Origin: Marinisporobacter sp.
GTDB lineage: Bacteria; Bacillota; Clostridia; Peptostreptococcales; Thermotaleaceae
Direction: 5' to 3'
Assembly: GCA_025210395.1 (NCBI GenBank)
Contig: JAOARV010000065.1
Coordinates: 124,001 to 188,000 of the forward strand
Length of the DNA stretch: 64,000 bases
Shown here in pieces: positions 1-11,718 of the stretch. The translations under genes and the position numbers were made by a program. Every line of letters begins with the position of its first letter. The first letter of the stretch is position 1. Under the pieces are notes generated by a model. It searched no databases. It was not told where the DNA came from and worked only from the letters and a program-made list of their open reading frames with translations.

Positions 1-2978
1 AAGAAGATGCATTTATTTATGTAGTACCTATTTCTCAGCCTAAAATCAATAAAATTACTCCAGTAAAAGGAAAGGCGTCAGGAGGAAATTATGTAGAGTT
101 AACGGGAGAAGATTTCAGATTTTATGAGCCCTATGAAGATAAAAATAGAAACCAAAAAAGAGATAGTGATGAACCCTATGAGGATTTAAATGGAAATAAT
201 CAATGGGATGATTTTACAGGGAAAACAATAGAGGGATTGAAGGGAACCTATGGGGATAATTATGAAAAGACAGTCCTTCCTGTTTTACCTAAAGTATATT
301 TTGGAGGCAAAAAGGCAGAGGCTATTGAATTTGGAAATGGTTACATGAAAGTAATAGCCCCTAAAGAAAAAGCAGGAGTTGTCAAAGTGTATTTGGTGAA
401 TAACGATGCAGGGATTTCTAATAAACTGGATTATACTTATGAGGGGTCCAGTCCTAAGATCACTAGCATTTCCCCAGACGGAGGAAAGAAACAAGGGGGA
501 GACCGGGTAGAGGTTCATGGACAAGATTTTGATAAAAGTCATATAAAGTTTTATGCTAAAGAGGGTGCAACTTATCAAATAAAGGAGATGGATCAAACCC
601 TTGTAAGACTTGGAGATATTACCAACAAGAATATTCCTAGAGAAGAGGAAAATTCAGGGAGAATCGATAATAGTAGGACAACCCTTCGATTAGACGGTGG
701 ACTTACAATAAATTATGATGGTTTAAATGATACGCTAAATTTAAATATCATAGAAAATCAACAAAATTACACGGTAACCTTACCTTATAAGGATGAGGTT
801 GTATATGTTCCTGCAAGCCTTCTTACTTATACAGATAGTGAAGGAGAAATTCTTTCTTATGTAAATGCTTCAAGGGGAGACGAATGGATTCGTTTTGAGG
901 TTGCGGATAGAAGATTATTTGTAGAAAGAGGATATGCACCAAAGGTAGAATATGTAGATTCAGGACAAATTATTGTGCATACTCCTTCGTATTATACTGT
1001 AGGGAAAGTACCTTTAACAGTGATCAATCCAGATGGAGGAGAAGTATCTAAGGATTTCCAATATAAAAATCCAGATAGTACACCTAAAATTACTAATATT
1101 ACAAAGGATGGGAAAAATCCTTCTTTAGAAACTACCGATGAGGGAAAGGAAATAAAAATCTTACGCATGAGCTACAAAGGCGGCAATATAGTCTCTGTAT
1201 TAGGTTCTGATTTTAGAGAAAATGCCACTATTCAAATAGGGGATATTCTGACAATCAATAAGGAGCAGATTACTTATCAGTTGCCCAATAAACTTACATT
1301 CCAAATGCCTGCTGTAGGAGAAGAGCAGGTAGGAAAGTTGTTCAGAGTGATTGTAAGTAATGAAGATTTTGGAAATGCCCCATCAGATGAATTAGTACCT
1401 CCTATTTATATTCAATTTACAAAAGGGGAAACAGCACCAGCTATTGAAGAAATTACACCAAACAAAGGACCAGCAATTGGAGGAAATATAGTAACCATAA
1501 AGGGGAAGGACTTTAGAGAAAGTGACTCACAAAATCATCTTTCTGTACTTATTGGAGATATGAGGGTTCCTAGGGAGGATGTAACAGTAGTAGATTATAA
1601 AACTATAACTGTTAAAATGCCTGCCCATGCTCCTGGAAGGTTCCAAGTAAAAATAGAAAATCCCGATGGAGAACTTTCTGATCCAAGTGGAGAATATACG
1701 TACCTAAGTGCACCAACGATTGTTTCAGTAGTAGATCCAAATGATCCAGCAGAAGCAAATATCATTAGTAGTATTTCTGTTGAAGGGGGACAAGAAATAA
1801 AGATTAAAGGTTCTGGATTTATAGAGGGAGCACGTGTTGTATTTAGTCCTGTTGTAGAAAAATCAAGTAAAGAAGGAAAAGAAAAAATATATATTAATGG
1901 TGAAGAATGGAATTTACTAGAAGGTGTTAACGGAACAGATGTAAGATTTATTGACGAAGGAACCCTTGTAGTAAAAACACCAGCAGGAAAAATAGATAGT
2001 CTAGGAATTATGGTAGTTAACCCTGATGGTGGAGCAACGAAAGTTTATGAAGGCATCAAATACGGTCTTCCTGAACTTCCAGTGCCTACGGATGTTACAG
2101 CAGAGCTTGTGTATGATCGATATATTAAAGTAAACTGGAATAAAGTAGAGGATGCTCAGGAATATGAAGTTCATGTAGTGATCAATGACCATGAAAAAGT
2201 ATTTGTAGGAAGCACAGAGCTTACTTCATTAGTTTATCAAGAGTTAGATAGAAATACGAAGTACAAGTTTGTTGTAACAGCTATTGGTCAATATGGAGGA
2301 TCAAAATACTCAAAAGAAAGTAATGAAGTAAGAACAGGAGATCATGTAGGACCAAAGGATGAAGATGGAGAATTAGGTGAAAAAACAAAAATTGAAAAAG
2401 TTGGTGGAAAAGCGAACATTGTTGTTGGAGAAGATGATTCTGATGAAGCTTTAAATATTGATTTAACAAGAGAGAATCTAGCAGGAGCCAAAGAAGTGAT
2501 CATTAGTATTCCAGCATCTGTTGCAGCAAACTATGATGCGAAGGATGTTACGGTGATGGGACAAGACTTTAGTTTAAGATTCAATCCTAAAAACTTTTAT
2601 TCTACACAAATAAGGGAAAATAGAAATAAAAGAGATGCAGGTGTTCGTTTTTCAATTAAACCAGATGGAAGAAATATAGAGGTGCAAAAAGGAAGCAATG
2701 GTCAAACAACTCTTTCCAAGCAATATGAATTAAAAGCTTATGTATATGATGGACAAACGAAAACAGAGATGTCTTATTTACCAGCATATATGCAAATTGC
2801 TTTAGATGTAGATACACAAAAGGCTACTATGAGAAGGATCAAACATATTACATTAAGCTTTTATGATGAAGATGATAGGGCGTGGATTCCTATTGCAAAT
2901 AGTAGCAGTGATAGTTACTCCATTATGGGAGTTACTGAAAGAACAGGAAAATTCGCAGTACTTGGAAGGAGGAGGTAG
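1..2978 (+). CDS. IPT/TIG-repeat surface protein with an FN3 domain (5' end outside window)
   Basis: The frame is open from position 3, so the true start lies upstream; the TTG at 237 is only an internal codon. About 991 residues are visible. IPT/TIG immunoglobulin-like units begin near visible residues 14, 148, 360, 478 and 570, each with the pattern P-x-I-x-x-I-x-P followed by GG and a G-x-x-F turn (for example KGKDF, KGSGF). A fibronectin type III domain follows at about 690-783 (VNWNKVEDAQEYEV), then a C-terminal beta-rich region. This architecture is typical of extracellular adhesive or wall-associated proteins. The next gene starts 4 bases after the stop, so the two are probably co-transcribed. 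Function and anchor are unknown because the N-terminus is missing; export is inferred from the domains and the neighbours. Confidence 0.85.
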   Translation, partial: EDAFIYVVPISQPKINKITPVKGKASGGNYVELTGEDFRFYEPYEDKNRNQKRDSDEPYEDLNGNNQWDDFTGKTIEGLKGTYGDNYEKTVLPVLPKVYFGGKKAEAIEFGNGYMKVIAPKEKAGVVKVYLVNNDAGISNKLDYTYEGSSPKITSISPDGGKKQGGDRVEVHGQDFDKSHIKFYAKEGATYQIKEMDQTLVRLGDITNKNIPREEENSGRIDNSRTTLRLDGGLTINYDGLNDTLNLNIIENQQNYTVTLPYKDEVVYVPASLLTYTDSEGEILSYVNASRGDEWIRFEVADRRLFVERGYAPKVEYVDSGQIIVHTPSYYTVGKVPLTVINPDGGEVSKDFQYKNPDSTPKITNITKDGKNPSLETTDEGKEIKILRMSYKGGNIVSVLGSDFRENATIQIGDILTINKEQITYQLPNKLTFQMPAVGEEQVGKLFRVIVSNEDFGNAPSDELVPPIYIQFTKGETAPAIEEITPNKGPAIGGNIVTIKGKDFRESDSQNHLSVLIGDMRVPREDVTVVDYKTITVKMPAHAPGRFQVKIENPDGELSDPSGEYTYLSAPTIVSVVDPNDPAEANIISSISVEGGQEIKIKGSGFIEGARVVFSPVVEKSSKEGKEKIYINGEEWNLLEGVNGTDVRFIDEGTLVVKTPAGKIDSLGIMVVNPDGGATKVYEGIKYGLPELPVPTDVTAELVYDRYIKVNWNKVEDAQEYEVHVVINDHEKVFVGSTELTSLVYQELDRNTKYKFVVTAIGQYGGSKYSKESNEVRTGDHVGPKDEDGELGEKTKIEKVGGKANIVVGEDDSDEALNIDLTRENLAGAKEVIISIPASVAANYDAKDVTVMGQDFSLRFNPKNFYSTQIRENRNKRDAGVRFSIKPDGRNIEVQKGSNGQTTLSKQYELKAYVYDGQTKTEMSYLPAYMQIALDVDTQKATMRRIKHITLSFYDEDDRAWIPIANSSSDSYSIMGVTERTGKFAVLGRRR

Positions 2979-2982
2979 AAGT

Positions 2983-4656
2983 ATGAAAAAAATATGGATG
3001 AGTTTATGTATATTATTACTAGCCTCAGTAATTTCCTATGCAGATATAAATGGACCTTATCGAGATGGAATGATTGAAGGATATGTAAAAAAAGTTCTAG
3101 AAAATCAAATACAGATTGAGGAATATGATGGAACCGTACATCTTTTAAATTTAGATAGAAAGGTCAATTTTCAAATTGATGGAAAAACCGTTGGACTGAA
3201 GGATTTTAAACCAGGAATGGAAGTTTATGGAGAACTTCGAGGAAGAAGATTAAAATATCTTGATAGTTACTCCACAGAAAATTTAGGATATATCCCTCCA
3301 GGCGGTAAGGTTCGAACTGGGATTGTAAAAAAAATAGATAGAGATCAGATGATGATCAAGACAATTATAGGAAAAGAAGAAATTTATTTTACTTCTCCTG
3401 CTACCATTTGCTTAAAGAAAGGGGAAAATGTACCCCTTTCTACCCTCTATGAGGGAGATCGGGTAAAACTTTATTTTGATGAAGTAGATGCAACGACGAT
3501 TAGTAGAATGAGTATTGAAGGAGATTCTATATTAATAAAGGATTTATATCGTGGAAAGCTTGCGAGAGCAGACCAATTAGAAGATGAAATTGTTCTTGAT
3601 CAGATAGAAGTATTTAGAAATGGCAAATGGAAAGAAGATAAAAATAGTATTGCTATTCCTTTTTCACAAGATTTACCTTTATATGTAGCAGGTCAAAAGA
3701 TTCCATATAAGAATTTAAAATATTATAGAGGAAAAACCATTTATATGGCCATGAAGGATTTCTTTGGTACAGATAAAATAGAAAAAATGGTTGTAAAAAG
3801 CCAGTATGAAAAAACTTATTCAGAAAAAATAGAAAAAATAAACTGGTATGCAGATGAGTTTGAATTAGAGAATCATAAAAATATTAGTTTTTCTGAAGGA
3901 ACCATGGTTATAAAAAATGGAAGACTTGTAGAAAAAGAATCTATCAATCCAGAGTCAGATGCATTTATTGTAGCTGATGGAAGGGGAAATAATCTTTATG
4001 CAGATGTGATCAATATCTATAATGAAGAGATTAATAATTCTAATATAGGTCAAAATTATATCTATGCAGGAAGACTTAGTAGAATATTTGAAGATAAAGT
4101 CTATTTGAAGGATTTTTACCTCTTAGATCGTAATGATTGGGAATCCTTTAGAACAAGAGATGAAGATGATGAAAAAGAATTATTCTATGATAATGATACA
4201 GTCATTTATGATCTTGAAAACAAAAAATATATAGAGCCAAAAGAATTCTTTGCAGCAGATTATGCAGTAGATGAAGATTCAGATGATGATGAACGCATCA
4301 AAAAGAAAAATCTTAAAGATTGGTATGGATATATCTATACAGATGGGGATAGAATCTCTAGTATAATGGTCCAGAAAAAGTTGGATTCCTTAAGAAGACA
4401 AAGAGTGACAAATGGTATAGTTCAGAAGGCTACAGACGATAATTTAGTCGGATGGACTACTTATGTAAGAGATGCAAAAGACTATAGCTACAGACATGAT
4501 GAGTGGATGGCAAAAAATACAACTATTCGAATCAACTTAACAAAAGCAATGATCATAAAAAATGGTAAAATCATAGAACCTTATGAATTACAACCAGGAA
4601 ATAGACTATATATTGTAAGGGATGATTTCTATGGAAAAATCGTTGTGGTAAAATAA
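2983..4656 (+). CDS. secreted beta-repeat protein of unknown function
   Basis: A 557-residue protein starting at an ATG behind GGAGGAGG. An upstream in-frame ATG at 2863 would overlap the previous gene by over 100 bases and lacks the signal peptide. The N-terminus MKKIWMSLCILLLASVISYA is a clear signal peptide with cleavage before DINGP. The mature chain repeats a beta-type module: a short turn, an I-x-I strand, then a DG-K-...-L-x-DLKPG-like segment (DFKPGMEVYG; ELQPGNRLYI near the end). Similar modules occur in the SLH protein at 20941. An acidic stretch lies near residues 425-440. It is translationally close to the IPT/TIG gene and probably works with it at the cell surface. No catalytic motif is recognised. 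Confidence 0.8.
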   Translation: MKKIWMSLCILLLASVISYADINGPYRDGMIEGYVKKVLENQIQIEEYDGTVHLLNLDRKVNFQIDGKTVGLKDFKPGMEVYGELRGRRLKYLDSYSTENLGYIPPGGKVRTGIVKKIDRDQMMIKTIIGKEEIYFTSPATICLKKGENVPLSTLYEGDRVKLYFDEVDATTISRMSIEGDSILIKDLYRGKLARADQLEDEIVLDQIEVFRNGKWKEDKNSIAIPFSQDLPLYVAGQKIPYKNLKYYRGKTIYMAMKDFFGTDKIEKMVVKSQYEKTYSEKIEKINWYADEFELENHKNISFSEGTMVIKNGRLVEKESINPESDAFIVADGRGNNLYADVINIYNEEINNSNIGQNYIYAGRLSRIFEDKVYLKDFYLLDRNDWESFRTRDEDDEKELFYDNDTVIYDLENKKYIEPKEFFAADYAVDEDSDDDERIKKKNLKDWYGYIYTDGDRISSIMVQKKLDSLRRQRVTNGIVQKATDDNLVGWTTYVRDAKDYSYRHDEWMAKNTTIRINLTKAMIIKNGKIIEPYELQPGNRLYIVRDDFYGKIVVVK

Positions 4657-4661
4657 AATTT

Positions 4662-4697
4662 TTACTAAATGGGAGTAGTGTTACTCCCATTTAGTAA
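4662..4697 (+). terminator. perfect 16-bp inverted repeat between surface genes
   Basis: Arms 4662-4677 and 4682-4697 are perfect complements with a 4-base loop. There is no long T-run on the plus strand, while the minus strand has a U-rich tail, so this is a weak plus-strand terminator or a mRNA 3'-end stabiliser. Confidence 0.55.
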
Positions 4698-4743
4698 TTG
4701 TTATGAATGATTAGAATAAGGATACCTTGAAGGGGGAGATTTT

Positions 4744-6252
4744 TTGAAAAGATGGATTGGTAGTATACTTGTTATGATATTGTTATTTATTCCTATTAGT
4801 ACATGGGCGACACCCCCAGGGTTTTCTGGTGGAGTAAATAATGAGTATGAGTATGAAGAATTTATTTTTATAACAGGAGAGCCTATTAAATTTGTAGGAA
4901 AGCTTACAGTAAAAGAACAGCAAAAGGATGAAGAAAAGACAGTTGCTTATACTTATAAATTAACACCAGAAGATAAGTCTCTTAAAGGCAAGTTAGATCG
5001 AAATATAAGTTTTCTGACAACCTATACGAAAAGAAATGATAAAGGGCAAACTATCGGACAAACTGTTATTGACAAATACAAAGAAACGATCACTATTGGA
5101 AAAGATAAATATGAGCTAGAAAAGGATGGCGGATACGAACTTTCAAAATCAGATATTATAGATAACCGTCCTGCTTCAGATTTTTATTCCGGAAATCTAA
5201 AGGCAAGAAAATATTATAAAATCAATAAAGATGAGGGAGAAGTCATTGTTGATATGAGTGGTGGAAATGTGGGTTATAATAACTTTTGGGGAAACACAGA
5301 AACACAAATTCTTGATTATATCATTACTTCTACAAAGCAAACCGAAGATGATGATGGAGATATAGATGAAGAGACTTGGAGAGGAACTGTAAAGGTGCAA
5401 GTATCAGATAGTATTACAAAGACCCTTAAGTATTCAGATAATGAAGCAAACTTTTCAAGCTTTTATGGAGGACATGTAAGAGTTACCAATCAAGAAATGG
5501 TATCTAGCTATAGCTATGATCTTCCTAAAATAGAAGATGATGAAATAAATGATCGTAAAAGAATGATTGGAAGTAAGCTATTAAGACAGAAAATGGTACC
5601 GAAGGTTGAAAGACTGATCATACCAAAGTTTAAAGACATAGGGGGACACTGGGCAGAGGAATATATTAAAAAGCTATATTCTCTAGATGTATTTGATGAA
5701 AATTCTGCATTCTTTACACCTGATATTCCTTTTACTAGAGGAGAATTTACAAAAGGAATTATCCGAGTATGTAGTATGAGACCTTCTTTAGAAGAAGAAA
5801 AAAAGCCTCGAAGAAGCAGAGGAAGACAGCCTGAAGAGGTATCACCATTTAAGGATATAGCAGTAACTGATCCAGATTACAAATATATCAAAGATGGAGT
5901 AGAAAAAAATCTTATATCAGGAGTTACTAAAGATTTATTTAAACCAGAAAAGCCTCTTACAAAAGCTCAAGCCATAACTATCTTAATAAAGGCAATAGGC
6001 TTTGAAAATAAAGCCCCTAATCCTGGCTTTTATACTTCCTTTACAGATGATAATGAAATTCCAAATTGGGCAAAGGATAGTATCTATATGGCAAAAGAAA
6101 TTGGCATCATCCAAGGAGACAATTATAATCGTATCAACCCAAACAAAAACATTACAAGAGCTGAAGGTTCTGAGATTTTAGTAAGATTTTTAGAATTTTT
6201 ACAGAAGGATTTACAGAGAGATTATAGAGAGAATATTATCAATTTTCGCTAA
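4744..6252 (+). CDS. SLH-domain surface protein
   Basis: A 502-residue protein with a TTG start at 4744 behind AGGGGGAG. The signal peptide runs to about STWA (residue 22). Residues 25-290 are a unique beta-rich region with no recognised enzyme motif. The C-terminal 210 residues hold three S-layer homology units: FKDIGGHWAEEYI near 299, a second at about 374 (FKDIAVTDPDYKYIKDGV), and a third at about 440 (FTDDNEIPNWAKDSIYMAKEIGII). SLH triplets bind pyruvylated secondary wall polymers and hold proteins non-covalently on the wall. The basic linker RRSRGR splits SLH1 and SLH2. The gene follows two other exported proteins and precedes a periplasm-facing protease, so this is a cell-envelope cluster. 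Confidence 0.88.
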   Translation: MKRWIGSILVMILLFIPISTWATPPGFSGGVNNEYEYEEFIFITGEPIKFVGKLTVKEQQKDEEKTVAYTYKLTPEDKSLKGKLDRNISFLTTYTKRNDKGQTIGQTVIDKYKETITIGKDKYELEKDGGYELSKSDIIDNRPASDFYSGNLKARKYYKINKDEGEVIVDMSGGNVGYNNFWGNTETQILDYIITSTKQTEDDDGDIDEETWRGTVKVQVSDSITKTLKYSDNEANFSSFYGGHVRVTNQEMVSSYSYDLPKIEDDEINDRKRMIGSKLLRQKMVPKVERLIIPKFKDIGGHWAEEYIKKLYSLDVFDENSAFFTPDIPFTRGEFTKGIIRVCSMRPSLEEEKKPRRSRGRQPEEVSPFKDIAVTDPDYKYIKDGVEKNLISGVTKDLFKPEKPLTKAQAITILIKAIGFENKAPNPGFYTSFTDDNEIPNWAKDSIYMAKEIGIIQGDNYNRINPNKNITRAEGSEILVRFLEFLQKDLQRDYRENIINFR

Positions 6253-6344
6253 TAGTAGGTAGTATGAGAAGAAATAGAGCGATTTAGATATGTAAAATAA
6301 AAGAATAGCAACTAATGATTAGAAAATATATAATGAAAATATTG

Positions 6345-6378
6345 TAGAGACAGAAAAAATTCTGTCTCTATGATTTTA
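6345..6378 (+). terminator. intrinsic terminator after SLH gene
   Basis: An 11-bp stem (6345-6355 with 6360-6370) closes an AAAA loop and is followed by a T-rich stretch. A TATAAT-like hexamer follows about 30 bases later and may serve the protease gene. Confidence 0.75.
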
Positions 6379-6457
6379 TAAAAAATATAAATGATATAAT
6401 ATAACAAAAGGGGTTTCAAAAGAAAAAGTTTTTATATTAAAAAAGAGGGGGATGGGG

Positions 6458-7879
6458 ATGAACAAATTTTGTAAAAGAGCATATAGTATAATCATTTGTA
6501 TGCTGATTATGGTAGGATCATTAACAAGCTTTTCTTATGCCAATGAAGCTACAAAAACATTTAAAAACTTAGATGAACGATTAGCTTATTTAAAGAGTAT
6601 GATTCAGTATATTGAAAAAAACTATGATGGAAAAGTCACAGAAGAAGAGCTTATGGAAGGAGCTTACAAGGGAGTATTTGAAGTACTAGATCCACATAGC
6701 AACTATTTTGAAAAAGATGAATACGGCAAATTTGAAATAGACAATATAGGTGTTTATGGAGGAATTGGTGCAACCATAAGTGTAGTAGAGGGAAAGCTTG
6801 TGATTGCAGGCTTTATGGAAAATTCTCCTGCTAAAAGGGCTGGATTAAAAATAGAAGATAGAATAGAGAGTATAAATGATGAAGCCATAAGTAAATATAA
6901 TTCTAAAGAGGGAATAGATTTACTTCTAGGAGAGCCAGGAACAAAAGTAAAGCTAGGGATTAAAAGAAAAGGACAAGAAAGTATTCAATGCTTTTATGTT
7001 CAAAGAGAAATCATTAAAATCAATCCAGTGCAATTTAAAGTAATAGACCATCATATAGGATATATTTGTATTGCGGAATTTAATCAAAATACTAGTGAAA
7101 ATGTAAAAAAAGCTTTAAAGGAACTGAAAGCAAAAAATATAAGAGGCATCATACTAGACTTGAGGGGAAATTTAGGAGGGCTGCTACAGGAAAGCGTAAA
7201 GGTGGCAGATGAATTTGTTCCTAAAGGACCTGTTGTGCATGTTAATTATAAAAATAAAAAGAGAGAGACCCATTATGCAAAAAAAGAAAAAATCAACATG
7301 CCAGTAGTAGTATTAGTAAATCAGCTTACTGCTAGTGCATCAGAAATTGTTTCAGGAGCCATACAAGATACAAAATCAGGAACTATAGTAGGGACGAAGA
7401 CTTATGGAAAAGGAACCGTACAACAAACACTACCCATTACGAATGGCGGAGGAATCAAGCTCACTATTGCAGAATATCTAACACCTAATGAGAGAAGCAT
7501 CAATGGAATAGGGATTCAGCCTGATATTGTTGTAAAAAACAATAGAGCAATTAGTAAAGCTGTTATAGGATCCCTTGTATCAATGGCAGAAGATAAAAAC
7601 TTTTCTTTAGGAGAAAGAGGATTGAATGTATATGGCGCGCAGCAAAGATTGAAGCTTTTAGGATATGAAAAAGTAGAAGCTACAAGCATTTTAGATGGTG
7701 TTACGTTAAATGCTCTTAAAGATTTTCAAAAAAGTAATGGATTAGAAGTAAATGGGATATTAGATTTAAAAACAAGAGATAGGATCAATGCAAACATAGA
7801 ACAGATAGCGAATGGAGAATTAAAAGATTTACAATTAGAAAAAGGGATAGAAGTTTTAAAAGGTAAAATAAAAAAATAG
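6458..7879 (+). CDS. S41 carboxy-terminal processing peptidase (CtpA/CtpB-like)
   Basis: The start at 6458 is preferred over the ATG at 6452 because AGAGGGGG then lies at normal spacing; this gives 473 residues. A signal peptide or N-terminal anchor ends at SFSYA. The DPHSNYF motif, a PDZ domain (about 88-170), the S41 core with the nucleophilic serine in TASASE (293-295) and lysine K318 in TYGKG show a Ser/Lys-dyad protease. Residues about 385-450 form a peptidoglycan-binding domain (VYGAQQRLKLLGY, FQKSNGLEVNGILD). Such enzymes process secreted proteins at their C-termini; CtpB of Bacillus acts in sporulation signalling. The neighbouring exported proteins are possible substrates, but this is inference. 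Confidence 0.93.
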   Translation: MNKFCKRAYSIIICMLIMVGSLTSFSYANEATKTFKNLDERLAYLKSMIQYIEKNYDGKVTEEELMEGAYKGVFEVLDPHSNYFEKDEYGKFEIDNIGVYGGIGATISVVEGKLVIAGFMENSPAKRAGLKIEDRIESINDEAISKYNSKEGIDLLLGEPGTKVKLGIKRKGQESIQCFYVQREIIKINPVQFKVIDHHIGYICIAEFNQNTSENVKKALKELKAKNIRGIILDLRGNLGGLLQESVKVADEFVPKGPVVHVNYKNKKRETHYAKKEKINMPVVVLVNQLTASASEIVSGAIQDTKSGTIVGTKTYGKGTVQQTLPITNGGGIKLTIAEYLTPNERSINGIGIQPDIVVKNNRAISKAVIGSLVSMAEDKNFSLGERGLNVYGAQQRLKLLGYEKVEATSILDGVTLNALKDFQKSNGLEVNGILDLKTRDRINANIEQIANGELKDLQLEKGIEVLKGKIKK

Positions 7880-8147
7880 TTTTGGGAAAAATTACATATC
7901 ATGAAATCATTGAGGAAGAAAGAAAAGCTATAGTATAATGAGAGTAAAATGCACTATAGTACGGTGAATATATAGGGTTGCTTTCTTTAGGCTTACAACT
8001 ATTGAAAAAGATGTAAAATTTATAAAACATAAGTTTCATTAAACTGAAGAAGATGTATTTGATATAAAAGATCATTTGAAGCTAATAAAATAAAAGATTC
8101 ATTATAGTGTGATAAATTTAAAAAAGGTCATAAGGGGAGGTGAATAG

Positions 8148-10107
<1,960 letters not shown>

Positions 10108-10122
10108 TATAGATATACTTAT

Positions 10123-10150
10123 AATGCCGGGCATATGCTCGGCATTATTC
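10123..10150 (+). terminator. hairpin after pyrG
   Basis: A near-palindromic GC-richer hairpin (AATGCCGGGCAT with its complement, one G-U pair) lies 15 bases after the stop. The T-tail is poor, so it may be a weak terminator or 3'-end stabiliser. Confidence 0.6.
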
Positions 10151-10319
10151 ATATCGCTTGTACTTTAATTTTTACAATCATGCTATTTTACTGTTTTTAA
10201 TAGGGCAATAGGGTTCCAGTTTTTTTGATGTGATAATGGCTATTAGATAAATACTTGGATCAGTTGTCAAGCTGATATGCCATCTTTTACAATTTTATTA
10301 GATATAAGGAGAGAAAAAA

Positions 10320-11672
10320 ATGAAGAGAAATAAAGGGTGTAAAAAATACATAGAACTTTCATATGTTTTTTTCATATTTATAGTAGGTTTATATCTTCGA
10401 ATATGGTATATCAATAATGTATCTACAAATCCTGTATTTGATTTTCAGACCTATCAAGAAATTGCAGTCAATATATTTTCAAATTTAGGACATACATGGA
10501 AAGGGGCTCCTATTGCATTCCAAGGAATGGGATATCCAACTGTATTAGGAATTGTATATAAGTTTGTAGGAAACCCAGATGTAATGATTGCTAAAAAATT
10601 CAATGTATTTTTATCTATGGTAACATTAGTTTTTGTTTATTTTGTATTAATAAAAGTAACTAAACGAAAATTTGTCATTTATACAACCTATACCATTACA
10701 GTCTTTCTTCCTAATTATATTGCTTACAATAATGTAATAGGAACAGAAGTATTTTTTACATTATTATTTGTTATGATTATTCTTGTGCAAGTATATGACT
10801 TTGATTACCGAATAAAATATCCTCTATTAGGCATCTTTATAGGCGTAGCAGCTCTTACAAAGCCCTTTTTAATGGCTTATCCAGTAGTCATAGCTTTTAT
10901 AGATTGGCTGAAGAATAAAGAAATAAAAAAAGCAGGCGTTTTATTTATAGTGACATTTATACTTATGACATTAGTGATGAGTCCTTGGACGTATAGAAAT
11001 TATAAAAAGTTCGGTAGAATGATTCCTATATCTTATAATTCCGGATATGTTTTATATATTAATAATAATGCTTACAATACAACAGGCGCTTGGATGCCTC
11101 TTGAAGATGTAAAAGCACCTCAAAAAGTTAAGAAGGAAGTAACTAGTATTCTACAGAAAAAGCATGTGAAAATTGCTCATGAGATTGAACCAATTATTAA
11201 AAAACAAGCAAAATCATGGATTCTAGAGAATCCTATAGAATTTTTTAAGCTTGGCTCTTTAAGGATTCATCAAACCTTCTTTGAGGGAGCTTGGGATTTA
11301 GATGCATGGACAAGCAATGATACACAAGAAATAGATGAGGAATATAAAAAATGGGATAAGGAAGAGCAGTGCTTTTATGTAAGAAATAAAAATTTTTCGA
11401 GGGCAATGAAGGATATGATCATATATATTTTAAATAGCTTTGGGATTATATATATGTTAACCAGTATAAAACCTATCTTAGTAGCCCTTTTTAAAAAAGA
11501 CTATAAGCTAAATGATGAACTATTAATCCCAGCAGTAAATACAGCTTTTTTTATGGCAGTTGATTTTGTTTATGAAGGGCAAACAAGATACAATTTCCCA
11601 CTCCTTTTTTTATTTGCAATGAGTATGGCAGTGATGATAGATATAGTAATGAAGGCGTTTCAAGAGGATTAA
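10320..11672 (+). CDS. GT39/ArnT-like membrane glycosyltransferase
   Basis: A 450-residue polytopic membrane protein with a start behind AAGGAG. After the first transmembrane helix comes the acidic motif FDFQTYQEIA, the position of the catalytic Asp in the PMT/ArnT (GT-C) fold. Then follow about ten further hydrophobic helices and a soluble segment near 255-355. Such enzymes move a sugar from a polyprenyl-phosphate donor to a protein or glycan outside the membrane. It converges on two minus-strand membrane genes with polyprenyl-phosphate functions and lies among S-layer genes, so surface glycosylation is a reasonable inference. Donor and acceptor are unknown. Confidence 0.75.
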   Translation: MKRNKGCKKYIELSYVFFIFIVGLYLRIWYINNVSTNPVFDFQTYQEIAVNIFSNLGHTWKGAPIAFQGMGYPTVLGIVYKFVGNPDVMIAKKFNVFLSMVTLVFVYFVLIKVTKRKFVIYTTYTITVFLPNYIAYNNVIGTEVFFTLLFVMIILVQVYDFDYRIKYPLLGIFIGVAALTKPFLMAYPVVIAFIDWLKNKEIKKAGVLFIVTFILMTLVMSPWTYRNYKKFGRMIPISYNSGYVLYINNNAYNTTGAWMPLEDVKAPQKVKKEVTSILQKKHVKIAHEIEPIIKKQAKSWILENPIEFFKLGSLRIHQTFFEGAWDLDAWTSNDTQEIDEEYKKWDKEEQCFYVRNKNFSRAMKDMIIYILNSFGIIYMLTSIKPILVALFKKDYKLNDELLIPAVNTAFFMAVDFVYEGQTRYNFPLLFLFAMSMAVMIDIVMKAFQED

Positions 11673-11688
11673 GCAATTATAAAATAGT

Positions 11689-11718
11689 AGAGTGGACTTA
11701 AGCATCCACTCTGTTTTT
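11689..11718 (+). terminator. terminator between convergent genes
   Basis: An 8-bp stem AGAGTGGA/TCCACTCT (11689-11696 with 11705-11712) with an 8-base loop, followed by GTTTTTG. It ends the glycosyltransferase transcript and overlaps the stop codon of the opposing gene. Confidence 0.75.
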